A stretch of 64,000 nucleotides of DNA from Clostridia bacterium (lineage in GTDB: Bacteria > Bacillota > Clostridia > TANB77 > CAG-508): positions 186,001 through 250,000 of the forward strand of contig CAAEUE010000015.1 of the NCBI GenBank assembly GCA_900759015.1. The letters run 5' to 3'. The translations under genes were made by a program, and so were the position numbers. Positions 10,082 through 20,019 of the stretch are shown piece by piece. The notes beneath the pieces were generated by a model. That model was given only the letters and a program-made list of their open reading frames with translations. It was not told the DNA's origin and did no database searches. The number at the start of each line of letters is the position of its first letter. The stretch's first letter is position 1.

Positions 10082-10813
10082 TTAAGTTGTTTCTTTTAAA
10101 TAATCTTCTATAACTTCGTCAGTATTTCCATCCATTTTAATAATTCCTTGATGTAACCATACTGTTCTATCACATAATTCTTTTGCTGAATCTAAACTAT
10201 GTGTAACAAATACCATTGTTTTTCCTTCTTTTTTCAATTCTTTCATTTTATTCAAACATTTTTCTTGAAAATGCTGATCACCTACTGATAATATTTCATC
10301 TACCAATAATATATCTGCATCTACATTTATTGCGACAGCAAATGCCAATCTCATAAACATTCCAGATGAATATGTTCTTACTGGATTATCTATAAATTGT
10401 CTTAATTCCGAAAATTCGATAATTTGTTCTAATCTTGCATCTATTTGGCTTTTAGTTAAGCCAAATATTGATGCATTAAAATATATATTTTCTCTTCCAG
10501 AAAAATCAGGGTGAAAACCAGCTCCTAATTCTAATAAAGAAGTAAGCTTTCCGTTTGTTATAATCTTTCCTTTATTTGGATAAATTATTTTGGTCATTAA
10601 TTTTAGTAAAGTTGATTTACCACTACCATTTACACCAATTAGTGCTACTGCTTCACCTTTTTTTATATTCAAATTAATTCCTTTTAATACTTCTCTTACT
10701 TCTTTTCTATTTCTATTCCAAAATAGAAGTTTTTCTTTTAAGCTATTCGCTTTATCTAAATACACATCAAAAGTTTTATACACATCCTGTACTTGAATGC
10801 TATATTCTTCCAT
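10082..10813 (-). CDS. Polysaccharide/teichoic-acid ABC exporter ATPase (Wzt/TagH type)
   Basis: 243 residues. Walker A is GVNGSGKS (60-67), the ABC signature is YSSGM (about 145), Walker B is ILLVDEIL (about 165) with SVGD as D-loop, and a switch His lies in VTHS. An N-terminal extension (residues 1-45) ahead of the strand containing VLKGINL is typical of Wzt/TagH. The protein ends right after the nucleotide-binding domain, so it lacks the C-terminal carbohydrate-recognition domain some Wzt proteins carry. It drives the neighbouring permease. GGAGG lies about ten bases before the ATG. Confidence 0.93.
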   Translation of the reverse strand: MEEYSIQVQDVYKTFDVYLDKANSLKEKLLFWNRNRKEVREVLKGINLNIKKGEAVALIGVNGSGKSTLLKLMTKIIYPNKGKIITNGKLTSLLELGAGFHPDFSGRENIYFNASIFGLTKSQIDARLEQIIEFSELRQFIDNPVRTYSSGMFMRLAFAVAINVDADILLVDEILSVGDQHFQEKCLNKMKELKKEGKTMVFVTHSLDSAKELCDRTVWLHQGIIKMDGNTDEVIEDYLKETT

Positions 10814-10834
10814 TAAATAGTAACCTCCATAATT

Positions 10835-13800
10835 TTAAATATGATTTATTTTTTTATAAATTTTCCACAATAACTTATTTTTATAACAAACATTACCTAT
10901 TCTTCTATTTAATGTAGCTTTATCAAATAACATATAATAAACTAATCTTACGAATTTATTTCTATTAGTTAAGTCTACATTAGAATTATATACAAGTTCA
11001 TCTTGTCTATTAAAAATAGGAATATCATTATCAATACTATATAAAACATCCATTGTTGCTTGATTATGATATGATAAATCTTTAGTCCAACTATAAACCA
11101 TACTTAAATCATCGCCTAAACCTAATCCATCCTCAAATCTAACTGAAGCAAAAGGAGCTTTATCAATCTCTCTTGATGAATTTAAGTAAGCCATATATGG
11201 AAGTGATATATAATAATTTTGATAATATAACACACCCATATCTTCTTTATAAATATTTACAATATCTGTTACGAAATCCATTGCTGCTTGTTGAATAGTT
11301 TCAATAGCAAATCTTACTGCATAAGTATTTGAATATTCTTCAAATACAGGTTCAACACCATTTTCCGTAATATTATAACCTATACAAGATGGAGCCAATG
11401 CTGAAAGTAACATTTCATATGCATGTCCTGTAGTCGTTGGTTTACCATCAAAAAATGTTTTTAGTTTAAAACCACCTATTTGTTGATGTCTTATTGCTTC
11501 GCCTTTATTTATATTAGAAAAATAAGTATCTATTGGTGTTTCTAATAAATTTGATAAAAACATCTCAGGTCTTGCACTATAACCAATATCAAATGTAGCT
11601 GAATGTTTTCCATAAAATTCTTTAAAATATTCTTTTAATTTTAGTAGGTTTTTTTCTTGTTCTTCTTTATCATAAAAATTGTCTATAACTATACTTATAA
11701 ATTTATTAAAATTATCTATAGTTTTAAAATTTTCATCTATTTTAATCTTATTTTCTTGACATATCTTTTTAAATTTTTGATCATCAAATTTTATGCAATT
11801 TTTTATATATTTTATGGCGTCAATCGGAGTATGATTTTCCATATTTATTTGATCTGACATTTTATAAAAATCTAATTCATTTTGTATTGTAATTGGTACT
11901 AAAGCTTTTCTTGATACATATAAATATTTAGCTTCTGGTACTTTACTATAATATTTACCTACTATTTCATAACATTTCATTGGTAGATATCCATCTCTTG
12001 CCATAAAAACCATATTCTCATAATTTTCGTTTTGAACATCATCCAAAATCCACTTTGTAAGTCCAAACATATACATTCCTAAAGCATAGTATCCTATTAG
12101 ATATGGATCAGCATTAAAGTCTGTTTGATTGTTAAAACTTCTATATGGATTGTCAAAATATTTATTTGCAACAACAGCAAGCATTGATCTTATACCCACA
12201 AATTCCATAGATGCTACATTATCTCTCCAATGAGGTAAACTTCTCATAAACATTTGTGCTAAATTTTGTGTTACACCTCTATCCATAAATACATTTGTAG
12301 CCATTGGTAAGTGTTTTGCATTTATTCCTACTTTCTTTGCATTTTTAAAATCAGATTCATAATTATCGCCTATATGAATTAACTCGTCAGGAGACAATTT
12401 TTCTTCATTTAAAACTACTTTATATAATGATTTATTCCATTTAGTTGCATTGTAATCTGCTGATAAATATATTTTAGATATATCTGTGTATTTATTTTTT
12501 TCTAAAATCTTTTTAATTACATCTCGTGGTAAATACATATCTGATGTACATATTACTCTTTTTCCTTTGGCTAAAGCTAATTCATAAAGTTCAAAACCAG
12601 TCATTCTTCTTGTACAGAATCTTAACTCGCTTTCTATTTCTATTTGTTTTATTTTTTCTAGTGTCTCATTATCTATATTATACTCACTATGTAATGTTTC
12701 ATATATTTCATCAAGTGTTATTTCTTCATTTTCTTTGCTTATTTTAGCTTTCTTTTCTCTTGTAAGTCTTTCTGCATAAACTCTTATATTAGTAAAATCT
12801 ATACCTGTTTTATTACCAGTAATTTTTCCAAATTGTTTATCAACAATTGCAAAAAGATCTGTTGGATACCAAAAAGGTCTAACGACTAGTGTGTCAAATA
12901 TATCAAAACTAATACATTTTATTTTTGGATCACATATTGCTTTTTTAATTTCCTCCAAACCTTCATTCCAAGTTGTTTTTATTGAATAAAAATATCCTCC
13001 ATCCTTAACATCTTTATGATTTGGACAAAATTGATTCAATCTTTCTACTATCTCATCTTTCTTCGCTTTTGAAACATTCATATTTTTAGTAATGTCAAAA
13101 TGAATTTTATAATATAAACTTTTCCATAAAATAAAGTCTTCTTCATATTCATCATAAGCCTTTACATCTTTTAAAAATTGTTCTATAAATCCAAAAGATG
13201 TATTTAAATCTGTTATATTTCCCATTATCTTCTCATAAGACATATTTTTAGTTGATGTAGAAGATTTTTGATGTTGGCAATAAAATATAACATCATTATT
13301 AACTTTATTAACTTTATTAGCAAAATAAAATAATACAGTAGAAAAGGCTATATCTTCAGTCATTATTAGTCTTTTATTTACTTTTCTATAATGCTCTGCT
13401 GCTTTTTCCCAAATTTCCTTTTTATATATTTTATTCCATATTACTGACCAAGAATAATTTAATCCATCTTGCTCCATATATCTTTTAAAACAGTCTTTTC
13501 CATTTATCTCTTTTAAAGGTGTTTGCATTAAATTAAATAATTCTTTTGTTCCATCATCATATTCTAGTACTAAATTACTAATAACTATATCTGAATCGTT
13601 TTTCATAGCGCTATACATCATCGTTCTATAAAAATCTATAGATACATAATCATCTGCATCTAAAAACGCTATATAGTCTCCTGTAGCATTTTCAGCTCCA
13701 GTTAATCTTGCTTGAAATAAACCTTTATTTGTATCATGCTTTACGTATTTTATTCTATTATCTTTACTTTGAAATTCTTTTATTATATCGTCACAATTAC

Positions 13801-13933
13801 CCTTTGATCCATCATTAACAACTATAATTTCTAAATTGTCATAAGATTGATTTATCAAGCTATTTAAGCTTTTATTAAGAAATTGCTCATTATTATAATT
13901 TGGAACTATAATGCTTAATTTTTTGTTGTTCAT
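10835..13933 (-). CDS. GT2 glycosyltransferase fused to a COG5610-like HAD domain protein
   Basis: 1032 residues. Residues 1-310 are a GT2 domain (IIVPNYNNEQ at 8-17, NDGSKG at 40-45, LDADDY at 91-96). Residues from about 335 start a HAD-fold domain with motif I FDIFDTL (343-349) and a later HIGDNYESD (about 520), where the conserved Asp residues sit; this is the arrangement of COG5610-type predicted hydrolases often found in capsule loci. The remaining 430 residues include YLYVSRKAL and FDIGYSARPEMF and have no function I can name. Both catalytic motifs look intact. The gene is in line with the exporter genes, so a role in assembling or modifying the polymer is likely; a phosphate-removing or phosphate-transferring step is possible but unproven. 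Confidence 0.8.
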   Translation of the reverse strand: MNNKKLSIIVPNYNNEQFLNKSLNSLINQSYDNLEIIVVNDGSKGNCDDIIKEFQSKDNRIKYVKHDTNKGLFQARLTGAENATGDYIAFLDADDYVSIDFYRTMMYSAMKNDSDIVISNLVLEYDDGTKELFNLMQTPLKEINGKDCFKRYMEQDGLNYSWSVIWNKIYKKEIWEKAAEHYRKVNKRLIMTEDIAFSTVLFYFANKVNKVNNDVIFYCQHQKSSTSTKNMSYEKIMGNITDLNTSFGFIEQFLKDVKAYDEYEEDFILWKSLYYKIHFDITKNMNVSKAKKDEIVERLNQFCPNHKDVKDGGYFYSIKTTWNEGLEEIKKAICDPKIKCISFDIFDTLVVRPFWYPTDLFAIVDKQFGKITGNKTGIDFTNIRVYAERLTREKKAKISKENEEITLDEIYETLHSEYNIDNETLEKIKQIEIESELRFCTRRMTGFELYELALAKGKRVICTSDMYLPRDVIKKILEKNKYTDISKIYLSADYNATKWNKSLYKVVLNEEKLSPDELIHIGDNYESDFKNAKKVGINAKHLPMATNVFMDRGVTQNLAQMFMRSLPHWRDNVASMEFVGIRSMLAVVANKYFDNPYRSFNNQTDFNADPYLIGYYALGMYMFGLTKWILDDVQNENYENMVFMARDGYLPMKCYEIVGKYYSKVPEAKYLYVSRKALVPITIQNELDFYKMSDQINMENHTPIDAIKYIKNCIKFDDQKFKKICQENKIKIDENFKTIDNFNKFISIVIDNFYDKEEQEKNLLKLKEYFKEFYGKHSATFDIGYSARPEMFLSNLLETPIDTYFSNINKGEAIRHQQIGGFKLKTFFDGKPTTTGHAYEMLLSALAPSCIGYNITENGVEPVFEEYSNTYAVRFAIETIQQAAMDFVTDIVNIYKEDMGVLYYQNYYISLPYMAYLNSSREIDKAPFASVRFEDGLGLGDDLSMVYSWTKDLSYHNQATMDVLYSIDNDIPIFNRQDELVYNSNVDLTNRNKFVRLVYYMLFDKATLNRRIGNVCYKNKLLWKIYKKINHI

Positions 13934-14038
13934 TATTGTCCTACATCCTTTCTTTATGAATTATTATATCCTTTAAATAAATCCATTTAATTTTATTAGT
14001 TAAGATTTTTTTTGTCAAGTTAATATTAATTTTATTCC

Positions 14039-16300
14039 TTAATTTCCTTTCACTTTATGTACTACTTTTACAAATCCTCTCCACAATGGAATCTTCCATA
14101 ATTTTTCTTTTATTAGTTCATATTTATAGTTAAGAGCTTTTATAGAATATGCTCGTCCATAGACTTTCTTTTCGTATTCTGTACATTCCCAATTATACTC
14201 AATTTTATCATTCATCATATTCATTGTTATTAATTCTTTTGTAATATTTATGTTGTCTAATAATTTCTTACCATTTTCAATTTTATCTTTATTTGGATTT
14301 GTTTGAGTTTCTTCTAAGATCTTAGACATTTCTTTTATCATGTTTTTAATTGTAAATTTATCTAGTATTCTTTTTCTACATTTACTTTTATATTGTTCTA
14401 AATTATTTAATACTTTTTCTATTGCTTGTATATATACTGCAATTTCCTCTTCTTTATAAGCTTCACTATAAATGTCTCTCTCATTTTGCATGCAAGGAAC
14501 TATAACACCAACCTCTTCATTAATTAGTTCTTTTTGTCCACCTACATCACTAGAGATTACTGGAACTCCCATACTTAATGATTCATAAGATGTCAATGCT
14601 AAGCCTTCTTTTATAGAACAATTAATCGTTATATCACTTATTTTATAAATTTCTTCTGTATTTTCAATATTACCTAAAAAGATTATGTTTTCATTTAATC
14701 CTAATTTATCAGCTTTAGATTTCATTTTAGATAATAAATTTCCATCTCCGATAACTAAAACTTTGAAATCGTTCCTTTTTTCCTTTAGTTTTTTTATAAT
14801 TTCTAATAATAGCATTGGCCTTTTTTGTTCTGATATCCTACAAATATAACTAAAAATATATTTTTTATCATTTAATATATTATATTTCTCTAAAATTTCT
14901 TCTTTATTATATTTTTCCGGATTAAATTCTTCTTCATCTACTCCGATATAAACTGTTTGTATTTCATTTTCATTTCGTCCAAAATAATCGCACAAAATCT
15001 TTTTACTATTTTCATTACATACTAAAGTTTTATCTAATACAGATTCTTCCATAGTAGAATATCTTGAATATCCACCATTTCTGTTATACCATTCTTCCAT
15101 ATGTACATAATCTATTAATGGTATATTATCATATTTAGCTTTTAAATAAGGTAATACACTATATCCAAATTTACTATTTGTGTTTAATATAATATTTATG
15201 TTTTTCTTTTTAATAATATAATTTATAAACGGTAACCAAAATTCTTGATTTAAAAAAGAGGTCAAATCATACACAATTGCATATTTTTCAAATTCTTGCC
15301 TTAATGTGTTTTTATTTGGTTCAGTTGTTAATATTGTTATGGTATACTTTCTTTTATCCAAACCTTTAACTAAATTCAAGTTAAATCTATCTGCCCCTCC
15401 TGTTATAAGCCAAGGAACAATTATTAATAAGTTTATTTTTTTATCATCTTCTTTTGGTTCTGGTTGTAATATATATTCTAAATTGTCTTTTAAAAGCTCA
15501 TAATTATAATCTTGTTTAGGATACTGTATTGCAGATACTGGTTTAGTAATCTTACTTGCTGTTTCATGTATAATTTCTAAGGATCTGGCTTTATTATCCT
15601 TGGATTTCTTTAATTCTCCACTCAATTTTCTTCTATACCATTGTCCATAATAACTCATATGTACAGGGTATTTACCAATTGCCATTAATTTAAGCCAAAA
15701 ATTCCAGTCTTCATTTACAGCTTTTTCTCTTAAGCCATATCCACCAGCAGCATTAAAGTCTGATTTTCTTACCATTGCAGCAGATACTAATTCATTTTCT
15801 TTTTTCATTTTTTCAGAATCAAACCATTTATTCCAAGTATAACTATCTGCATCAAACCCTATTGAATCTGAATATGCCCATGCTGCATCTTTATTTGTTT
15901 CTAATGTCCAATAAGCACATTCCATAAATGTTGGTTCTAATAAATCATCTGAATCTAAAAACATCAAGTATTTAGCAGATTCTGCTGATTTTGAAGCACC
16001 ATAGTCTCTCGTTGCAGCTAGCCCTTCATTTTCTTTATGAAATACTTTTATTCTTGTATCTTGTTTTGCAACTTCATCTAGTTTTTTTAAAGATTCTTCA
16101 TCTTTAGATCCATCATCTATAATTAATATTTCATAATAAGGAAATGTTTGATTTAAAACTGAATTCACAGATTGTTCAATATAATCTTTGTCATTATAAA
16201 ATGGTATGACAACAGAGATTACAGACTCATTGTCTTTGTAATCTCTGCTTTCTATTTTTACTTTTCCTGGTTCTAATAAGAAATCATACTCTTCCTTCAT
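14039..16300 (-). CDS. Bifunctional GT2-GT4 glycosyltransferase fusion
   Basis: 753 residues from the ATG at 16300, which follows GAGGTGG; a GTG at 16318 is less likely because it lies just before that site. The first 240 residues are a GT2 domain (VVIPFYNDKDY, DDGSKDEES, LDSDDLLEP, then WNFWLKL). From about residue 285 a GT4 (GT-B fold) domain follows (NLLIIVPWLITGGADRFN) with a donor-binding region containing ISEQKRP and the EGLALTSYESLS glutamate motif near residue 580. About 100 residues of unknown tail end the protein. The two active sites probably add successive sugars to the same growing chain. It belongs to the glycan locus by position and orientation. Confidence 0.85.
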   Translation of the reverse strand: MKEEYDFLLEPGKVKIESRDYKDNESVISVVIPFYNDKDYIEQSVNSVLNQTFPYYEILIIDDGSKDEESLKKLDEVAKQDTRIKVFHKENEGLAATRDYGASKSAESAKYLMFLDSDDLLEPTFMECAYWTLETNKDAAWAYSDSIGFDADSYTWNKWFDSEKMKKENELVSAAMVRKSDFNAAGGYGLREKAVNEDWNFWLKLMAIGKYPVHMSYYGQWYRRKLSGELKKSKDNKARSLEIIHETASKITKPVSAIQYPKQDYNYELLKDNLEYILQPEPKEDDKKINLLIIVPWLITGGADRFNLNLVKGLDKRKYTITILTTEPNKNTLRQEFEKYAIVYDLTSFLNQEFWLPFINYIIKKKNINIILNTNSKFGYSVLPYLKAKYDNIPLIDYVHMEEWYNRNGGYSRYSTMEESVLDKTLVCNENSKKILCDYFGRNENEIQTVYIGVDEEEFNPEKYNKEEILEKYNILNDKKYIFSYICRISEQKRPMLLLEIIKKLKEKRNDFKVLVIGDGNLLSKMKSKADKLGLNENIIFLGNIENTEEIYKISDITINCSIKEGLALTSYESLSMGVPVISSDVGGQKELINEEVGVIVPCMQNERDIYSEAYKEEEIAVYIQAIEKVLNNLEQYKSKCRKRILDKFTIKNMIKEMSKILEETQTNPNKDKIENGKKLLDNINITKELITMNMMNDKIEYNWECTEYEKKVYGRAYSIKALNYKYELIKEKLWKIPLWRGFVKVVHKVKGN

Positions 16301-16374
16301 TAAAGCCACCTCATTCACTTTTGTTTTAGACTTTGGTCATTATATCATTACATATATAGCTTTTCAAGATTATA

Positions 16375-17262
16375 TTACTTAAATCTCTTCTTTGTCATAA
16401 TAAAACCTGGCACATATAGTAATACCGTTAAAATTTTATTCAAGAACCCTTTCATGTCAGCAAAATTTGGCTTTTTCCTATTAAGTACACAAAATAAAAT
16501 ATAATGTTTAATTACATATAGTCGTTTCTTAAAAGGTACTCCTACCATATCTTGCATTGTTAAAATTTCTTCAAAATATTTAAGATAACCTTTAGGATTT
16601 TTCTTAAATACTTTATCTATATTTTTAGAATAACCATCCTTTTGGTATTCACATATCATAACTGGTTCATTATAGCATTTTATTTTATATTCTAAATCCA
16701 TCTTATGGTACATTCTAGCTTCTGTTACAAATTTTTCGTCACCTTCTAATTCATAACTATAATTTTTTCTTCTATCTTTAAAAAATGCTATTGCTTTTTC
16801 ACCATCTTCTAGATCTTTAAAATACAAATCGAACATTGTTGTTTTTTGCTTTTTAAATTCATTCCCTATATTTTGTCCATTTTGATCATACTTTAAAAAG
16901 CAAAGTCCATACAAATCTTTTTCATATTTAGATTCTTCATATGCATCTTTTATATACAAAAATGCATTTTCTGCAAAATAATCATCAGAATCACACTCAA
17001 TTATTAAATCCCCTCTTGCATAATCCATTAAATGATTTATTGCAGCCATTTTACCTTGATTTACTTGTTTTAAATATTTTATATATATTCTATTTTCATC
17101 TCTTATTTTACTAATAACATTTTCTGTTTCATCACTTGAACCATCATCCATTATTAGCCATTCTACTTCTATACCTACATTTAAGTTCATTAATATACTT
17201 TCATACAGTCTTTTTAATAAATTTGCTCTATTGTAAGTCGCTGTTAAAATTGATAATTTCAT
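16375..17262 (-). CDS. GT2 family glycosyltransferase
   Basis: 295 residues, cytoplasmic or membrane-associated, no obvious transmembrane helix. The GT-A fold motifs are ILTATYNR at 4-11, DDGSSDETE at 39-47, and ECDSDDYF at about 92-99, which should bind the nucleotide and metal. The C-terminal part is basic with hydrophobic stretches (IKHYILFCVL, VLLYVPGFI) that may attach it to the membrane. Such proteins add one sugar to a lipid-linked glycan; donor and acceptor are unknown. GTGAGG precedes the ATG. Confidence 0.87.
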   Translation of the reverse strand: MKLSILTATYNRANLLKRLYESILMNLNVGIEVEWLIMDDGSSDETENVISKIRDENRIYIKYLKQVNQGKMAAINHLMDYARGDLIIECDSDDYFAENAFLYIKDAYEESKYEKDLYGLCFLKYDQNGQNIGNEFKKQKTTMFDLYFKDLEDGEKAIAFFKDRRKNYSYELEGDEKFVTEARMYHKMDLEYKIKCYNEPVMICEYQKDGYSKNIDKVFKKNPKGYLKYFEEILTMQDMVGVPFKKRLYVIKHYILFCVLNRKKPNFADMKGFLNKILTVLLYVPGFIMTKKRFK

Positions 17263-17346
17263 AATTATGCCTCACATCTTTTATATATTTTACTTATGAT
17301 AAATTATGCTATCTTGTAGCCTCTCTTTCATTAATTTTGCCATGTT

Positions 17347-18489
17347 CTAAATATCTATTGTCTTAACCTCTTCTTCCAAAAGTTTTTCTAATCTAGTAAT
17401 TATCTTATTATTATCATATTTTTCTTGCTTTTCTGAAAAACTTTTTTTATTCTTTTGTATTACTTCTTTAATTTCAGCATATATTGCCTCTTCGTTATTT
17501 TTTACGATTATTGAATTTTCATAATTTTGAACAGCTTCTCTTGCTGCAGTATCTGTTATTATTATTGGTTTATTTAAAATTTTAGCCTCTTCTATTACCA
17601 TTCCATACCCTTCAAATTCTGATAGTAAACAGAAAAAATTCGCTTGCTTCATATATGGATATGGATTTTCCTTTTTTCCTAAAAGATGGAATGTTTTTTC
17701 TACATTTAATTCTTCAATTTGTTTTTCTAAATTTGATCTTTCTGGGCCATCTCCTATTACATAAAACTCATGTTTAAATCCCTTTGTTATTAATTTTTTA
17801 TGAACTCGTATAATCCTATCTATTGCTTTTTGTTTTGTAAGTCTTGCTACTGTTAAAAATGTTGTTGTTTTATTAGTTAAAGGATCATCTATTTTTTCTT
17901 CTGCACCTTCTATAACATTTTGTGGATTTATGTAATTGTATATAACTCTTTTATGTACTGGTTGCAAGTATTCATCTCTTACATCTTTATAAATTTCAGT
18001 AAATTTATCTCTACTATCTTTACTTACAAATACTAATGTTTGATATTTTCCATATGTTTTTTTGTCTATTGCAACCTTTATTTTAGCCTTTAAATCTTTT
18101 CCAAATACTTTTGTTATATCATTATGTATCCATGCAATTTTTCTTGTATTTTTATTTCTTACTCCGAAAAGTCTAGTAATTGGCCCTTCTAAAAATGCTA
18201 TTTCTATATCATAATCACCTTTAATATATTTTTTATAAAAATGTTTTTTAAATAGCAATAATTTTAAAGCTGTAATCTTTTTCCTAAAGCTTGTCATATC
18301 ATTAAATTGAAAATCATATATGCTTTTTAATTTTACTTTTGGATTTAATTTTTTCTCGAACTCACCTTTTGCATATATTGTAAGTATTGTAATTTCATAT
18401 TTTTCACTTAATTTATTTGCTAAATCAACTAAAACTTTTTCAGCACCACCAAGCGTAAGACTTGTTATTCCAAACAAAATCTTTTTCAT
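17347..18489 (-). CDS. GT4 family glycosyltransferase
   Basis: 380 residues with a GT-B fold: the N-terminal glycine-rich ITSLTLGGAEKVL loop (8-20) and, in the C-terminal half, VARLTKQKAID and the catalytic-region EFEGYGMVIEEAK motif. This is the normal size and layout of retaining GT4 enzymes of capsule and exopolysaccharide loci. No transmembrane segment. The ATG at 18489 has GGAG and AGG upstream. The gene directly follows the O-antigen ligase/polymerase-like gene with a 28-base gap and is probably co-transcribed with it. Confidence 0.9.
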   Translation of the reverse strand: MKKILFGITSLTLGGAEKVLVDLANKLSEKYEITILTIYAKGEFEKKLNPKVKLKSIYDFQFNDMTSFRKKITALKLLLFKKHFYKKYIKGDYDIEIAFLEGPITRLFGVRNKNTRKIAWIHNDITKVFGKDLKAKIKVAIDKKTYGKYQTLVFVSKDSRDKFTEIYKDVRDEYLQPVHKRVIYNYINPQNVIEGAEEKIDDPLTNKTTTFLTVARLTKQKAIDRIIRVHKKLITKGFKHEFYVIGDGPERSNLEKQIEELNVEKTFHLLGKKENPYPYMKQANFFCLLSEFEGYGMVIEEAKILNKPIIITDTAAREAVQNYENSIIVKNNEEAIYAEIKEVIQKNKKSFSEKQEKYDNNKIITRLEKLLEEEVKTIDI

Positions 18490-18517
18490 AACCTATCTCC
18501 TCATATATAATTCATTA

Positions 18518-19969
18518 TTATACTTTCGTCTCTTTTAAATCATTTTTTATGGTAAAAATCTTATTTATTAATAATGCACATATAACTGATATAACTGTAG
18601 ATGTTGACATATTAAAGAATACATATCCAGAAAATACAGATATAGCAAACGCTAATCCTATTCCTAATACATACATTATATATTCTGAATCTATTTTCTT
18701 GATCCTTTTTATTCCAAAATATATTCCATATATAAAGATTGCAAGAAATGGTCCAAAGTATAATAAAAATCCTAATATTCCAAAATTAAATAAAAATGCT
18801 GGTATATCCATTTCTAATACTAATTCTCTATATTGGTTCATATAACCATTTCCAAATATAATTAATAATGGATTTGCTTGATTTTTTACAAGAACTGCAT
18901 TGTATATTAATTGTTGCATACGTTGGTCATTATTACTTATTCCCCACCTATTTGCAATATCATATAATTCTAATACAGATTTCTTTTGTGCTTCATTCAT
19001 GTATGTATCTTCTATTTCGCCATTATCTATTTTTTCTTTTATTTCCATTAAACTTCCTGTTATGTGTGCTTCTTGATGTGTTGATTCGTCAACTATATCT
19101 GATTCAATTTCTTTTAAATGTTTCCTTCTCTCTATTGTATTTGAACCCACTAAAGCAACTATAACCACAACTACAATTACTGCTCCAATTCCTCCTAGTA
19201 TAACTTTTTTATTTATTTTTGACTTTTTAATTATCTTTCCAACAATCTCTGCAAATACAAAAGCTACTAGAGTAACTATGAAACCAATTAAACCTACTCT
19301 CGTACCTATTAACATGCACAAGAATATTCCTAGTATAATTACTTCACCTATAATTATTTTTCTATAGTTTTTATCATTATTACTTAACAATACAAATATT
19401 GATAAAATTAAAACTGCACTAATACTATTTCCAGATTCAAACCAACCTTTTATTCCTGTTCCCTCAATATATGTTGATGATGATGTATTAGTTATAAGCG
19501 ATAATATTATTGATGCAATATATATTGATACTGACGAAATTATTGCTCTTTGTAATTTATCTTTCTCTTTATCTTTAAAAACATACGCATATACAAATAA
19601 AATTATTATCATGAAAGTATAATTCATTATATATTGCATTTCATGTACTACATTACTATAACTAAATCCTGTGTTAGCAGTATTAAATAATAATAAATGT
19701 GCTAAAGCATATACTCCATATACCAATGCAACAATAAACATTCTTAACTTATGTTTGCTTTTTATGAATAAATCTATAATTGCTATTAAAGGTATTACTG
19801 GCCTTAAAATAGTAGATGGAGATATACTTGTATTAAACGTATTTCTAAATATAAAACTTAAAATATCAAATACTGGACATAATATTACAAATATTATTAA
19901 TAAATTTTCTGTTAAATTTTTTGTATTTATTTTTATCTTTTGGGTTGGCTCTACTTTTGTTTCTTTCAT
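18518..19969 (-). CDS. O-antigen ligase/polymerase-like (Wzy/WaaL family) membrane protein
   Basis: 483 residues with about 12 transmembrane helices and one large hydrophilic loop (about residues 280-375, starting GSNTIERRKHLKEIE), the layout of the O-antigen ligase family. An Arg in the MLIGTRVGLIGF helix-loop region matches a conserved charged position of the family. Such proteins either polymerise repeat units (Wzy) or ligate finished chains to an acceptor. Its presence beside an ABC exporter is unusual, because ABC-dependent pathways do not need Wzy; ligation to a surface acceptor is therefore the better guess (inference). A curiosity: the sequence KETKV occurs at both ends of the protein. 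Confidence 0.8.
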   Translation of the reverse strand: MKETKVEPTQKIKINTKNLTENLLIIFVILCPVFDILSFIFRNTFNTSISPSTILRPVIPLIAIIDLFIKSKHKLRMFIVALVYGVYALAHLLLFNTANTGFSYSNVVHEMQYIMNYTFMIIILFVYAYVFKDKEKDKLQRAIISSVSIYIASIILSLITNTSSSTYIEGTGIKGWFESGNSISAVLILSIFVLLSNNDKNYRKIIIGEVIILGIFLCMLIGTRVGLIGFIVTLVAFVFAEIVGKIIKKSKINKKVILGGIGAVIVVVVIVALVGSNTIERRKHLKEIESDIVDESTHQEAHITGSLMEIKEKIDNGEIEDTYMNEAQKKSVLELYDIANRWGISNNDQRMQQLIYNAVLVKNQANPLLIIFGNGYMNQYRELVLEMDIPAFLFNFGILGFLLYFGPFLAIFIYGIYFGIKRIKKIDSEYIMYVLGIGLAFAISVFSGYVFFNMSTSTVISVICALLINKIFTIKNDLKETKV

Positions 19970-20019
19970 AACTTCTCCTTTTATTTTTCCACATATACTA
20001 AAATTCGCTCATCAAGAAT

